DNA of 44,295 nt from Dehalococcoidia bacterium (lineage in GTDB: Bacteria > Chloroflexota > Dehalococcoidia > Lucifugimonadales > GCA-2717565): contig SHYH01000006.1 of NCBI GenBank assembly GCA_009692865.1, positions 1 through 44,295 on the forward strand. The letters are read 5' to 3'. The translations under genes and the position numbers were made by a program. The notes beneath the pieces are model-generated. The model was given only the letters and a program-made list of their open reading frames with translations, did no database searches and was not told the DNA's origin. Positions 26,914 to 35,179 of the stretch are shown piece by piece. Within the stretch, counting starts at the first letter, position 1. Every line of letters begins with the position of its first letter.

Positions 26914-27570
26914 GTGTTCCGGCGTCGAAGCGAACCTATACGTCACCAAAGGGTGCGCGAGCTCCTCTCCTCCTACCTGGATGCCCAGGCGAGCGAGCGG
27001 GAGAGGGAGCTGGTAGAGAGACATGTGGCAACCTGCGAGGCCTGCCGCCGCTACCAGGAGGAGCTTCGTGACACCGTTCAAGCGGTGCGCGGGCTGCCCC
27101 AGGTGACCCCGCCCCGCACCTTCACCCTTGCCCAGGCACCTCGGCAGAGGATGGCCTGGGCCCTCCCCAGTTGGGGGACACCCCTGGCCACGGCCACGGC
27201 GGCGGCGCTGTTCGCGGTGCTCATACTGGGCGAGGTCACGGGACTCATCGGCTCTCCCGTCGCCCACCCCACCGCCATGCCGAGCAGTGAGGCCCTCTCC
27301 CTGAAGGCCCTTGTGCAGCCTGAAGCTGCGCCCGAGCCCACCCCTGCCGCCAGCGACGCCTTGGAGTCCCTGGCCGTTCAGGACGAAACACCTCCGGCCG
27401 CTACACAGGAACTATCGCGTTCATCCGCAGATACTTCTCCCCCACCCCCCGAGGAGGCCGCGCAACCCCCGTTGCAAGTGCCGCTGTTGCCCTGGCTCCA
27501 GGGCGCCCTGGGACTCCTGGCCGTCGCGTCCGGCGCCTGGTGGCTGCGCCGCCGCCGGGCCATCAGATGA
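26914..27570 (+). CDS. Zinc-finger anti-sigma factor, membrane-anchored
   Basis: 218-residue predicted partner of the upstream sigma factor. The N-terminal ZAS domain contains LLSSYLDAQASERERELVER then HVATCEACRRYQEE, the H-x3-C-x2-C zinc motif. A hydrophobic helix (LATATAAALFAVLILGEVTG, about residues 89-108) follows, then a Pro/Ala/Ser-rich region, and a second hydrophobic segment near the C-terminus (WLQGALGLLAVASGAWWLRR). With two helices the N- and C-termini would both be cytoplasmic, with the low-complexity loop outside. GTG start with AGGGGA upstream. Release of the sigma factor by envelope stress or redox is the usual mechanism; the signal is unknown. Confidence 0.85.
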   Translation: MFRRRSEPIRHQRVRELLSSYLDAQASERERELVERHVATCEACRRYQEELRDTVQAVRGLPQVTPPRTFTLAQAPRQRMAWALPSWGTPLATATAAALFAVLILGEVTGLIGSPVAHPTAMPSSEALSLKALVQPEAAPEPTPAASDALESLAVQDETPPAATQELSRSSADTSPPPPEEAAQPPLQVPLLPWLQGALGLLAVASGAWWLRRRRAIR

Positions 27571-27615
27571 TCTCCTACCTCACCCATCGGGCCAGGGTGA
27601 ACCCGGGCAGAGTAC

Positions 27616-27731
27616 GTCATTCCAAGGCCCTGTACAACGGGGCCAAGGAATCTAGGACGAAGCGTTGTACTCATCACTCACATCGCTATGGTTGACCTAC
27701 GTCCAGGATTCCTCGCTGCACTCGGAATGAC
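27616..27731. repeat. GTCATTCC-ended palindromic element
   Basis: 116 bp bounded by GTCATTCC and GGAATGAC, with internal AAGGAATCTAGGAC and GTCCAGGATTCCTCG forming a longer imperfect inverted repeat. This type of dispersed dyad is common in GC-rich genomes. It occupies much of the 340-base gap between the anti-sigma and SIMPL genes; nothing else is recognised there apart from the family III hairpin. Confidence 0.65.
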
Positions 27732-27800
27732 AGGGTGAAAGCGCGGCGCCCACTCAACTTGAACTCTGACCTCCACCTGAGCCCCTGCCCTCAATCATGC

Positions 27801-27840
27801 ACCGTAACGTAGGTGCAGGGTGTACCCTGCCAGGGCACGC
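27801..27840 (+). repeat. Family III hairpin repeat, copy 2
   Basis: ACCGTAACGTAGGTGCAGGG leads into hairpin GCAGGGTGTACCCTGC (27815-27830; loop TGTA). It lies about 80 bases upstream of the SIMPL gene. Confidence 0.65.
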
Positions 27841-27910
27841 CCTGGGAGGAACTTTCCCCAGACGTCGCACGTCTCCAAGAGTAAGCGGATTCCACGAACA
27901 GGAGGATATG

Positions 27911-28768
27911 ATGCACACTCGCACAGCTCGTTGGGTCAGTCTAGCTTTGGGCCTCGCGCTGGTGGCCATGACTGTGGCAGGCTGCACGTCGCCCACGCCG
28001 AGCGCCACCACGGGTGCCGGAGCTTCAGTGGGTCTGCCCTCGGGAGCGGTGGTGTCGGGAATCTCCACCAACTCCCTTGGCGCATCTTACGTCTCGTCGG
28101 ATAGAGGAGGTTTTGCTTCCAGCGGCATCTGGGTCGCCGGAACGGGGAAGGTCATCGTAGCGCCCGACCTGGCCCTTCTGAGCCTGGGCGTGGAGGCCCG
28201 GGAAGCCACTGTGGCAGTCGCCAGGGAGCAGGCGGCTGGGGCCATGACCAGGGTGCAGGAGGCCCTCAAAAAGGGCGGCGTTGCCGACAAGGACATCGCC
28301 ACCGCCTACTTCAACATCCAGCCCATCACCGTGTATGAGGAGAGGTTCCAAGGCAGCTACCGCTACAGCGAGCCCAAGATCGTCGGGTATATGGTGACCA
28401 ACCAGGTCACCGTGAAGGTACGCGCCCTGGACCGAGTGGGCCCGCTCCTTGACAGCGCCGTGGCAGCCGAAGGCGACCTCATCAGGGTCAACGGCATCTC
28501 CTTCACCATCGAGAACCCGCTCCCCTACGCCATCCAGGCCCGAGAGGCGGCGGTGCGGGACGCCCTGGCCAAAGCCCAGCAGTTCGCCTCTCTGACCAAC
28601 ATCACCGTGGGCAAGCTCCTGTACATCACCGAGACCGAAGGCACCCCCGCGCCTCAGGTCTATGAGAGAGCAGCGATGGCATCCTTTGCCGCAGACACCA
28701 CCACGCCCATCAGCGGCGGCAAAATGGAGGTTACCGTCACCATCCAGGCGGCCTTCTCCATCCCGTAA
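27911..28768 (+). CDS. SIMPL domain (DUF541) lipoprotein
   Basis: Predicted 285-residue exported lipoprotein. ATG 27911 is preferred to 27908 because AGGAGG lies five bases before it. The signal WVSLALGLALVAMTVAGC ends in a lipobox Cys. The SIMPL/COG2968 domain follows: GIWVAGTGKVIVAPDLALLS, REQAAGAMTRVQEALKKGGV, DKDIATAYFNIQPITVYEER, YMVTNQVTVKVR, VNGISFTIEN and REAAVRDALAKAQQFASLTN, ending in VTVTIQAAFSIP. Family members include periplasmic and OMP-like BP26/YggE proteins linked to oxidative stress, though the biochemical function is not settled. A strong terminator follows. Confidence 0.9.
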   Translation: MHTRTARWVSLALGLALVAMTVAGCTSPTPSATTGAGASVGLPSGAVVSGISTNSLGASYVSSDRGGFASSGIWVAGTGKVIVAPDLALLSLGVEAREATVAVAREQAAGAMTRVQEALKKGGVADKDIATAYFNIQPITVYEERFQGSYRYSEPKIVGYMVTNQVTVKVRALDRVGPLLDSAVAAEGDLIRVNGISFTIENPLPYAIQAREAAVRDALAKAQQFASLTNITVGKLLYITETEGTPAPQVYERAAMASFAADTTTPISGGKMEVTVTIQAAFSIP

Positions 28769-28790
28769 CACAGCAGTCTCTGGCACTCTC

Positions 28791-28828
28791 ACCAGGACAC
28801 CCTGCGGCAGGGTGTCCTGGTTTTGTTT
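28791..28828 (+). terminator. Rho-independent terminator after the SIMPL gene
   Basis: Perfect 14-bp stem (ACCAGGACACCCTG and its complement) with a three-base CGG loop, followed by TTTTGTTT. Separates the SIMPL gene from dcd. Confidence 0.9.
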
Positions 28829-28848
28829 CACCGTCGCGGCCCCCCTCA

Positions 28849-28877
28849 TTGCGGCCCGGTTGGGGCGTTGTTACAAT
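28849..28877 (+). promoter_or_regulatory. Predicted promoter of dcd and the rib genes
   Basis: TTGCGG (28849-28854), 17-base spacer, TACAAT (28872-28877), 44 bases upstream of the dcd ATG. No FMN riboswitch features are seen in this leader. Confidence 0.5.
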
Positions 28878-28921
28878 ACCTTTGGGATACACCCATCGCG
28901 GCGGCGGGAAAGGGAGGCCCC

Positions 28922-29497
28922 ATGGTCCTCAGCGATCGCACCATAAAGGAGGAACTGGCCAAGGGAAGGATCGTTATTGATCCCCTGGACGAATCGTCCA
29001 TTCAGCCCGCCAGCGTGGACGTCCGCATGGACGACAAGATTCTGGTGTTCCGTAACTCCCGTCGCCCCTACATTGACATACGGCAACAGTTGGATGACCT
29101 CACCGAGATGGTGCCGATGGTCCCCGACGAACCCTTTATCCTGCACCCAGGGGAGTTCGTCCTGGCCAGCACCCTGGAGCACATTGAAATCCCCGACGAC
29201 CTAGTGGCCCGCCTGGAGGGAAAGAGCTCCCTGGGGCGCATGGGACTCCTCATCCACTCCACCGCCGGCTACGTGGACCCAGGTTGGAAGGGGCACCTGA
29301 CCCTGGAGCTGTCCAACGTGGCCCGCCTCCCCATCACCCTCTACTACGCCATGAGGATCGGCCAGATCTCCTTCCTCCGGCTGACCACCCCCGTCGAGCG
29401 GCTCTATGGGTCCCCTTCCCTCGGCAGCAAGTACCAGGGCCAGACAGACCCTACCCCCAGCAGAATGCACCGCGACTACCGCCTCCATGGGGCCTAG
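28922..29497 (+). CDS. dcd: dCTP deaminase
   Basis: 191-residue trimeric enzyme converting dCTP to dUTP (or, if bifunctional, to dUMP). MVLSDRTIKEELAKGRIVID is the canonical N-terminus; AGGGAGG precedes the ATG. SIQPASVDVRM, the catalytic core RLEGKSSLGRMGLLIHSTAG and YVDPGWKGHLTLELSN (Glu general base) and the C-terminal SLGSKYQGQTDPTPSRMHRD are diagnostic. Whether it also hydrolyses dUTP is not decided by these motifs. It ends nine bases before ribD and probably shares its transcript, although the pathways are unrelated. Confidence 0.95.
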   Translation: MVLSDRTIKEELAKGRIVIDPLDESSIQPASVDVRMDDKILVFRNSRRPYIDIRQQLDDLTEMVPMVPDEPFILHPGEFVLASTLEHIEIPDDLVARLEGKSSLGRMGLLIHSTAGYVDPGWKGHLTLELSNVARLPITLYYAMRIGQISFLRLTTPVERLYGSPSLGSKYQGQTDPTPSRMHRDYRLHGA

Positions 29498-29506
29498 GAG
29501 GGTCCG

Positions 29507-30598
29507 TTGACCAGCCCCATGCAGCGGGCCTTGGCCCTGGCCAGGGATGCCCTCGGGACCACCAGCCCTAACCCCACGGTCGGGGCCGTCCTGGTCATGG
29601 ACGGCCAAGTGGTGGGCGAGGGCGTCACCCAGCCCCCGCCAGGCCCCCACGCCGAGGTCGTGGCGCTGCGCCAGGCCGGTGAGCGGGCCCGGGGGGCAAC
29701 CCTCTACGTCACCCTGGAGCCCTGCAGCCACCACGGCAGGACGCCCCCCTGCACCCAGTCGCTCATTGAGAAAGGGGTCGCCCAGGTCCACATGGCGGTC
29801 CTGGACCCCAACCCCCTGGTGGCTGGCAAGGGACAAGCAACTCTGGAAGAAGCAGGCGTCGGCGCCTTCCTGGGCGAAGGCGCCGAGCAGGCCCAACAGC
29901 TCTACGAGGCCCACGCCCGGTACATCACCACAGGGCTTCCCTTGGTCGTCGCCAAGTTCGCCATGAGCCTGGACGGCAAAATCGCCACCGCCACGGGCCA
30001 CTCCCAGTGGATCACCGGCGAGGAGACGCGCCACCACAGCAACCGCCTTCGGGGAGTCTACGACGCCATCCTGGTGGGCATCGAGACCGCCCTGGCCGAC
30101 GACCCTCTCCTGACCTATCGAGACTCCTCAGGCACGCCCCACAAGCGTCAGCCCCTGCGAGTGGTGGTGGACAGCACGGGCCGCATGCCTCCCACCGCCA
30201 AGCTGCTCGCCCAGCCCGGCAAGACCCTGGTGGCCACGGCCCGCATCCCGCCTGAGCAGCAGGCTCTGCTGGAGCGTGCAGGCGCCGAGGTGGTGGCCCT
30301 GCCGGGAGAGGACGGCCGGGTGGACCTGCACGCCCTCCTGCGCCTCCTGGGCCAGCGGGAGGTCACCTCGGTCATCGTCGAGGGGGGCAGCACACTCCTG
30401 GGCGCCCTCTTCGACCAGCGGCTGGTGGACAAGGTGATGGCCTTCGTTGCTCCCATCATCGTTGGAGGGGGGCAAGCCCCCACTCCCGTGGGAGGAGTCG
30501 GAATCCACCACATGGCTGAAGCGCTGGCCCTTCAGCGTGTCACGGTGGAGCGCATCGGCGACGACCTGCTGGTGATAGGGTACTGCCCCAAGGCTTAG
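29507..30598 (+). CDS. ribD: Bifunctional riboflavin deaminase/reductase RibD
   Basis: 363-residue enzyme for the second and third steps of riboflavin synthesis. The deaminase domain has SPNPTVGAVLV, the zinc ligands in HAEVVAL and LEPCSHHGRTPPC. The reductase domain has VVAKFAMSLDGKIAT, SQWITGEETRHHSNRLRGVY then DAILVGIETALADDP, and SVIVEGGSTLLGALF. TTG 29507 is favoured because AGGAGGG lies seven bases upstream; ATG 29519 is the alternative. It follows dcd closely and begins the ribD-E-BA-H series, the same order as the Bacillus riboflavin operon. Confidence 0.95.
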   Translation: MTSPMQRALALARDALGTTSPNPTVGAVLVMDGQVVGEGVTQPPPGPHAEVVALRQAGERARGATLYVTLEPCSHHGRTPPCTQSLIEKGVAQVHMAVLDPNPLVAGKGQATLEEAGVGAFLGEGAEQAQQLYEAHARYITTGLPLVVAKFAMSLDGKIATATGHSQWITGEETRHHSNRLRGVYDAILVGIETALADDPLLTYRDSSGTPHKRQPLRVVVDSTGRMPPTAKLLAQPGKTLVATARIPPEQQALLERAGAEVVALPGEDGRVDLHALLRLLGQREVTSVIVEGGSTLLGALFDQRLVDKVMAFVAPIIVGGGQAPTPVGGVGIHHMAEALALQRVTVERIGDDLLVIGYCPKA

Positions 30599-30682
30599 GA
30601 ACGGCTGTGGCAATGAGATATTCACCGAGAGCTGTCCCCAGAATTTGTGGTGACACCGCAGCCTGAAGGCCGCGGTATGATG

Positions 30683-30702
30683 CCCCCGCTTTCAGGCGGG
30701 GG
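30683..30702 (+). other. GC-rich hairpin in the ribD-ribE gap
   Basis: CCCCCGC, loop TTTCAG, GCGGGGG, about 20 bases before ribE. Without a T tract it is not a clear terminator; it may affect mRNA stability or ribE translation. The 124-base gap shows no FMN-aptamer sequence. Confidence 0.45.
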
Positions 30703-30722
30703 TAGAAGAAGGGATGGTCGCA

Positions 30723-31316
30723 ATGTTCACAGGCATCGTGGAGGAGACGGGCAGCGTCCGAGCGACGGGAGAGGAAACCTTGGCAGTTGCAGCCCAGGTG
30801 GCCCTGAAGGGGATGCATCTGGGCGATAGCATCGCCGTCAACGGCGCCTGCCTCACCATCACCTCCATGCACGAGGGAGTTTTCACGGTAGACCTGAGCC
30901 CGGAGACCCTACGGCGCACCAACCTGGGCACTCTGAAGGTGGGGAGTATGGTGAACCTGGAGCGGCCCCTGGCCGCCAACGGGCGCCTGGGAGGGCACAT
31001 CGTCCAGGGGCATGTGGATGGGACGGGGCAGGTCCTGGAGGTGCAATTCGAGGGCAACTCCCTCCTGATGCGCTTTCGGGCCCCATCTAACGTGATCCCC
31101 TATGTGGTGGAGAAGGGATTCATAGCGGTGGACGGGGTGAGTCTCACGGTTGTCCGTAGGGACGCTTCATCTTTCACCGTTGCCGTGATACCATTTACCC
31201 AACAACAGACTATTCTGGGCCTTCGTACACCAGGGAATACGGTAAACCTGGAGGTGGACATCCTGGCCAAATACGTAGAGAGCCTGCTCCACAGGGAAGC
31301 TAGCCAGCCACCGTAA
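30723..31316 (+). CDS. ribE: Riboflavin synthase, alpha subunit
   Basis: 197-residue enzyme that dismutates two 6,7-dimethyl-8-ribityllumazines to riboflavin. MFTGIVEETGSV is the near-invariant start, so ATG 30723 is chosen over ATG 30714. Two tandem lumazine-binding repeats are seen: GDSIAVNGACLTIT..FTVDLSPETLRRTNLG, then GGHIVQGHVDGTG..GFIAVDGVSLTVV and FTVAVIPFTQQQTIL (quoted in parts). The C-terminal trimerisation helix is VDILAKYVESLL. It lies between ribD and ribBA, as in other rib clusters. Confidence 0.95.
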   Translation: MFTGIVEETGSVRATGEETLAVAAQVALKGMHLGDSIAVNGACLTITSMHEGVFTVDLSPETLRRTNLGTLKVGSMVNLERPLAANGRLGGHIVQGHVDGTGQVLEVQFEGNSLLMRFRAPSNVIPYVVEKGFIAVDGVSLTVVRRDASSFTVAVIPFTQQQTILGLRTPGNTVNLEVDILAKYVESLLHREASQPP

Positions 31317-31373
31317 ATGCCATCGGGGTCTTGCCGAACCTAGAATAGGTTTCTTGCAACGGGAGCAACGGAT

Positions 31374-32699
31374 ATGCCTCTCATCAGCATCGACCAAGCC
31401 ATTGAGGAGTTTCGCGAAGGCAAGTTCCTCGTCATTGTCGACGACGAGGACCGCGAGAATGAGGGAGACCTGGCCCTCGCGGCGGAAAAGGTGACCCCTG
31501 AGGCCGTCAACTTCATGGCACAATTCGGCCGGGGCCTGGTCTGCATGCCCCTCATCAGGGAGCGCCTGGCCGAGCTTCAGATCCCCCTCATGGTGTCGGA
31601 GAACACGGCGAGGCTGGGGACCGCCTTCACCGTCACGGTAGACGCCAACAAGGGGACCACTACCGGCATCTCCGCCTTCGACCGGGCGGCCACCATCCGG
31701 GCCATGATCGACCCTGACACGAAACCTGAGGACCTGGCGCGACCTGGGCACCTGTTCCCTCTTCGGTACGCCGACGGGGGTGTCCTGGTGAGGGCGGGCC
31801 AGACCGAGGCCAGTGTGGACCTGGCCCGCTTGGCGGGGCTGTACCCTGCCGCCGTCATCTGCGAGATCATGAACCAGGACGGCACCATGTCCCGGATGCC
31901 TCATCTGGAGGAGTTCTCCCGGGAGCACGGCATCAACATCATCACCGTGGCAAACCTTATTGCCCACCGGCGGCGTCATGAAAAGCTGGTGAGCCGGGTA
32001 GCGGAAGCCCGCCTTCCCACAAGGTACGGTGAGTTCACTATCTACTCCTACAAGAGCGATATCGACGCCGACGAGCACGTGGCCCTGGTCAAAGGAAAGA
32101 TACATCCAGAGCAACCCACCCTCGTCAGGGTTCACAGCGAGTGCCTTACCGGAGACGTCTTCGGCAGCCACCGCTGCGACTGCGGCGCCCAGATCGCCCT
32201 GGCCCTTCAGGCTATCCAACGGGAGGAGAGCGGCGTATTTGTCTACATGCGGCAAGAGGGGCGGGGCATTGGCCTGCACAACAAGGTGCGCGCCTACTCG
32301 CTCCAGGACCAGGGACTCGACACGGTTGAGGCCAACCTGCAGCTGGGGTTCGCCCCGGATCTCCGCTACTACGGCATCGGCGCCCAGATCCTCCTTGACC
32401 TGGGGGTGCGCAAGTTCCGCTTCCTCACCAACAACCCCAAGAAGATTGTGGGGCTCAAGGGATACGGGCTGGAGCTGGTGGAGCGCGTCCCCATCATCGC
32501 GCCCGAGACCCCCGAGAACCACCGCTACATGGAGACCAAACGGGACAAGCTGGGGCACCTGCTCGCAGGGGAACCTACCGACACCGGTCCCAAACGGTAC
32601 CCCGTCGACTGGCGGGACCTCCAGGCGCGACAGGATGAAGCGATAACAGGCCTGGGGCGCGGCGACCAGGACGAAGGGCGAGGGGAGTTCGGTTGGTGA
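31374..32699 (+). CDS. ribBA: RibBA: DHBP synthase / GTP cyclohydrolase II fusion
   Basis: 441-residue two-domain enzyme for the two entry reactions of riboflavin synthesis. The N-terminal RibB half has [12 protein letters not shown] (metal and substrate acids), STTTGISA-like [28 protein letters not shown] and [10 protein letters not shown]. The usual R-x-GHTEA segment reads [16 protein letters not shown]: Gln143 (codon 31800-31802) occupies the position of the second Mg-binding His (His153 of E. coli RibB). The C-terminal RibA half looks intact: [17 protein letters not shown] with three zinc Cys, [28 protein letters not shown]. Its stop overlaps the ribH start by four bases. Confidence 0.94.
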   Translation: MPLISIDQAIEEFREGKFLVIVDDEDRENEGDLALAAEKVTPEAVNFMAQFGRGLVCMPLIRERLAELQIPLMVSENTARLGTAFTVTVDANKGTTTGISAFDRAATIRAMIDPDTKPEDLARPGHLFPLRYADGGVLVRAGQTEASVDLARLAGLYPAAVICEIMNQDGTMSRMPHLEEFSREHGINIITVANLIAHRRRHEKLVSRVAEARLPTRYGEFTIYSYKSDIDADEHVALVKGKIHPEQPTLVRVHSECLTGDVFGSHRCDCGAQIALALQAIQREESGVFVYMRQEGRGIGLHNKVRAYSLQDQGLDTVEANLQLGFAPDLRYYGIGAQILLDLGVRKFRFLTNNPKKIVGLKGYGLELVERVPIIAPETPENHRYMETKRDKLGHLLAGEPTDTGPKRYPVDWRDLQARQDEAITGLGRGDQDEGRGEFGW

Positions 32700-33169
32700 G
32701 AGAGGTCCGAGGGAACCTGACAGGAGAAGGCTTGCGGGTCGGTGTGGTGGTAGCCCGCTTCAACCAGTTTGTCACCCGCAGGCTGTTGGAGGGGGCCCTC
32801 GAGGCCCTTCGCCTGCACCAGGTTAGGGAAGAGGACATCACCGTGGTATGGGTGCCAGGCGCCTTTGAGGTGCCCCAGACAGCCCACCAGATGGCCGCCT
32901 CGGGCCGGCACCACGCCATTGTTTGCCTGGGCGCCGTTATCCGGGGGGACACCCCTCACTTTGACTACGTTGCCGCCGAGGCAGCCAAAGGGGTGAGCTC
33001 GGTAGCCCTCACCACAGGCGTGCCCGTTATCTTCGGCATCCTGACGACCAACGACACCCAGCAGGCCATCGACCGGGCGGGCGGCAAGGCGGGGAACAAG
33101 GGCTACGATGCCGCGCTCGCCGCCCTGGAGATGGTCAGCGTCATGAGCCAGCTTCAGGCGCCCGCCTAG
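32696..33169 (+). CDS. ribH: 6,7-dimethyl-8-ribityllumazine synthase
   Basis: 157-residue enzyme condensing DHBP with the ribityl-aminouracil from RibD (after dephosphorylation). [52 protein letters not shown] with the catalytic His, and [20 protein letters not shown] followed by [14 protein letters not shown] are standard. GTG 32696 overlaps the ribBA stop (GTGA) and has AGGGGAG eight bases before it; TTG 32693 is the alternative. The tight coupling suggests balanced supply of the RibB product. Confidence 0.95.
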   Translation: MREVRGNLTGEGLRVGVVVARFNQFVTRRLLEGALEALRLHQVREEDITVVWVPGAFEVPQTAHQMAASGRHHAIVCLGAVIRGDTPHFDYVAAEAAKGVSSVALTTGVPVIFGILTTNDTQQAIDRAGGKAGNKGYDAALAALEMVSVMSQLQAPA

Positions 33170-33377
33170 GAACCCAGCCAGGGGTAGGCCATCAGCCGGT
33201 CCCATGCTTTCGCGGTGCAAGGCTCCCCCCACATTTTCCCCGGCGCTCTGCAGTGTACTCTCCACTGGCGAAACCGCCAAACACCTTGTCTCCACGGGGT
33301 CTGGCCGCGAGGGCGTGTTACAATAGAGGCGTTAACGGCTGTTGTAGCCACGCTTATTCCCGGAAGGACACACCCCC

Positions 33378-33848
33378 ATGCCCAACTATTGGATGCTGGT
33401 CACCACCCCTGAAAACTACCGCACTACGAAGGAGCAGGGGCTCACCCTCCAGGGATTCAGGGCCAGGCACCGGCGCAAGACCCAGCGCATGCTGCCCAAG
33501 GACCGTCTCCTGTACTACCTCCGGTATGATCGGAAGTTCGCCGCCACGGCCACCATCATCTCCCCCTTCACCGAGGACCACCGACCCCTCTGGAAGGACG
33601 CTAACCCCCAGGAGGACTTCCCGTACAGGGTGCGGATTCAACCCAACGCGGTCCTGGAAGAGAAGGAGTTCCTGGAGGCCCGTCAGCTAGGCCCTACCCT
33701 CCACTACGTGCGGCGGTGGATCCCAGAGGAGTGGTACCTGGCCTTTCAGGAGGACCTGCACCTGCTCCCCCAACGGGACTTCTTCCTCATCGAGGGGGAG
33801 ATGCATCGGGTCATGGACAAGCGGAGCCGGGCGCCTGCCCGGAGGTAG
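33378..33848 (+). CDS. EVE domain-containing protein
   Basis: 156-residue single-domain protein. MPNYWMLVTTPENYRTTKEQ starts like EVE (PUA-like) domains, followed by GFRARHRRKTQRMLPKDRLL then YYLRYDRKFAATATIISPFT, and RVRIQPNAVLEEKEFLEARQ. The EVE fold binds modified bases in DNA or RNA in some characterised proteins, and it is often linked to restriction or defence modules. No such neighbour is present here, so the role is open. GGAAGGA precedes the ATG. A TACAAT hexamer at 33319 could be its -10. Confidence 0.85.
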   Translation: MPNYWMLVTTPENYRTTKEQGLTLQGFRARHRRKTQRMLPKDRLLYYLRYDRKFAATATIISPFTEDHRPLWKDANPQEDFPYRVRIQPNAVLEEKEFLEARQLGPTLHYVRRWIPEEWYLAFQEDLHLLPQRDFFLIEGEMHRVMDKRSRAPARR

Positions 33849-33906
33849 CGGGGCGGACAAGGGCTAGCACCTCATCGCGGGGAAGCACGGTGTGGAAAGC
33901 CGCTCG

Positions 33907-33938
33907 TGGTTCGACAGTCTCAGGTTGAGCGATCTCCG
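33907..33938 (+). repeat. Half of the TTCGACAG palindromic module
   Basis: GTGGTTCGACAGTCTCAGGT then TGAGCGATCTCC matches, with changes, the right arm of the family II palindrome (TTCGACAGGCTCAGGGTGAGC, quoted short elsewhere). No complementary arm is nearby. Confidence 0.5.
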
Positions 33939-33948
33939 TGTCCTGGGG

Positions 33949-33974
33949 TAGGGGCAACTCATGAGTTGCCCCTA
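33949..33974. repeat. Perfect 26-bp palindrome
   Basis: TAGGGGCAACTC followed directly by its full complement, with no loop. It lies between the EVE gene and the 3' end of the aldo/keto reductase gene and could act as a small cruciform or, on the RNA, a hairpin ending both convergent transcripts. Confidence 0.75.
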
Positions 33975-34040
33975 TGTTGACGGCAGGTGGGCAGACGGGA
34001 AACCCTCCGCACTACAAAATCGCCGCAGGCCCAAGTGTGC

Positions 34041-34076
34041 GTACCGTAGCGTAGGTGCAGGGCGTGCCCTGCCCCT
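34041..34076 (+). repeat. Family III hairpin repeat, copy 3
   Basis: TACCGTAGCGTAGGTGCAGG then the hairpin GCAGGGCGTGCCCTGC (34057-34072; loop CGTG), immediately before the 3' end of the aldo/keto reductase gene. Confidence 0.7.
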
Positions 34077-34079
34077 GCC

Positions 34080-35084
34080 CTACCTCTCGGCGACCTGCTC
34101 AGCCCTCTCTTCGCCTGCCTGGAAGTCGTGGTCGTACAGGTCATAGAGCCGCTCCATGTCCTCGGGGCAAAGGTCCTCGCCGTCTGAGGCTGTGGCGTAC
34201 TCGGTGAGCTGCTCCATGGTCGTGATGTTCGGGAGCACCGAGGCGATGGTTGGCTGGGCCAGGACAAACCTGATGGCGGCCTGGGCCAGGGTAAGGCCGT
34301 GGTGCTCCGTCAGGAAGAGGGCCTGCTGCCGCTTGCGCATAGCCGCCTCCAGCCACTCGCGCTTGCGCAGCGCCCGGTGGTCCCCCTGAGCGAAAGTAGG
34401 CGTCTCGGTGAACTGGTCCGTGAGCACCTCGGAAGCGTGGGGCACCCTCGACAGCAGCCCCACCTTCTCCTCCTGGGCAATGGGGAAGAAGCGGCGGGCC
34501 GGCTGCTGCTCCAGGATACTGTAGATGACCTGCGCAGAGGGGGCCTTGCGCCGCCTCATGGCCACCTCCCCCTCCTCAAACCACCCGATGTCGGGCCCCA
34601 GGGCCGCTCCCCAGGTGATGACCTTGCCCTCCCGCATCAGGTCCTGCAGCACGCCGAACAACTCCTCCTGCTCCAGAGCATTCATCTTGGGGTTGTGGAG
34701 CTGGTACAGGTCGATGTAGTCGGTCTTCAGGCGACGAAGGCTCTGCTCGCAGGCGTAGCGGACGAACTTGGGGGACCAGTCCTGCGGGCGCTCCCGGTGG
34801 CCCTCTCTTGCCGCGTTGTTGTAGAAGTCGTAGCCGAACTTGGTGGCAATGACCAGTTCGTGACGATGGCGGGGAAAGGCCTTAGCGAGAATCTCCTCGC
34901 CCCAGCCCTCGCCGTAGGTGTCCCCGGTGTCAAACAGGGTGACGCCCAGGTCGAAGGCCTTCTGGAGGAGGGCGATCCCATCCGCAGGCTCGATCTTGCC
35001 CCACCAGTTGGTGCCGACGGTCCACAACCCAAACGCCACCTCTGAGACCTCTATCCCCGTGGCTCCCAACAGACGATACCTCAT
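34080..35084 (-). CDS. Aldo/keto reductase
   Basis: 334-residue NADPH-dependent TIM-barrel oxidoreductase. LGATGIEVSEVAFGLWTVGT, the catalytic Asp and Tyr in FDTGDTYGEGWGEEIL, Lys in VIATKFGYDF, and His in YIDLYQLHNPKMNAL complete the AKR tetrad. The cofactor-binding end is seen in FVLAQPTIASVLPNITTMEQ. It resembles the YgfZ-unrelated, general-stress AKR11/AKR12-like group, but the substrate is unknown. AGGAGG lies upstream of the ATG. The gene is downstream of the LysR gene on the same strand and could be one of its targets. Confidence 0.92.
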   Translation of the reverse strand: MRYRLLGATGIEVSEVAFGLWTVGTNWWGKIEPADGIALLQKAFDLGVTLFDTGDTYGEGWGEEILAKAFPRHRHELVIATKFGYDFYNNAAREGHRERPQDWSPKFVRYACEQSLRRLKTDYIDLYQLHNPKMNALEQEELFGVLQDLMREGKVITWGAALGPDIGWFEEGEVAMRRRKAPSAQVIYSILEQQPARRFFPIAQEEKVGLLSRVPHASEVLTDQFTETPTFAQGDHRALRKREWLEAAMRKRQQALFLTEHHGLTLAQAAIRFVLAQPTIASVLPNITTMEQLTEYATASDGEDLCPEDMERLYDLYDHDFQAGEERAEQVAER

Positions 35085-35179
35085 GGCGTCCTCCTGATGC
35101 CTTGCATTGAAACAGTTCTGAACAGAAACGGCCTGCCCTTCACCTGCTCCCGATGAGAGCGGGTGAGGGTTTCCACCCG

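Noticed and set aside
30599-30722. Possible FMN riboswitch in the rib cluster
   Set aside because: Neither this gap nor the dcd leader shows the conserved AGGGAGG..GGTG and related helices of the RFN element; only a plain GC-rich hairpin is seen.
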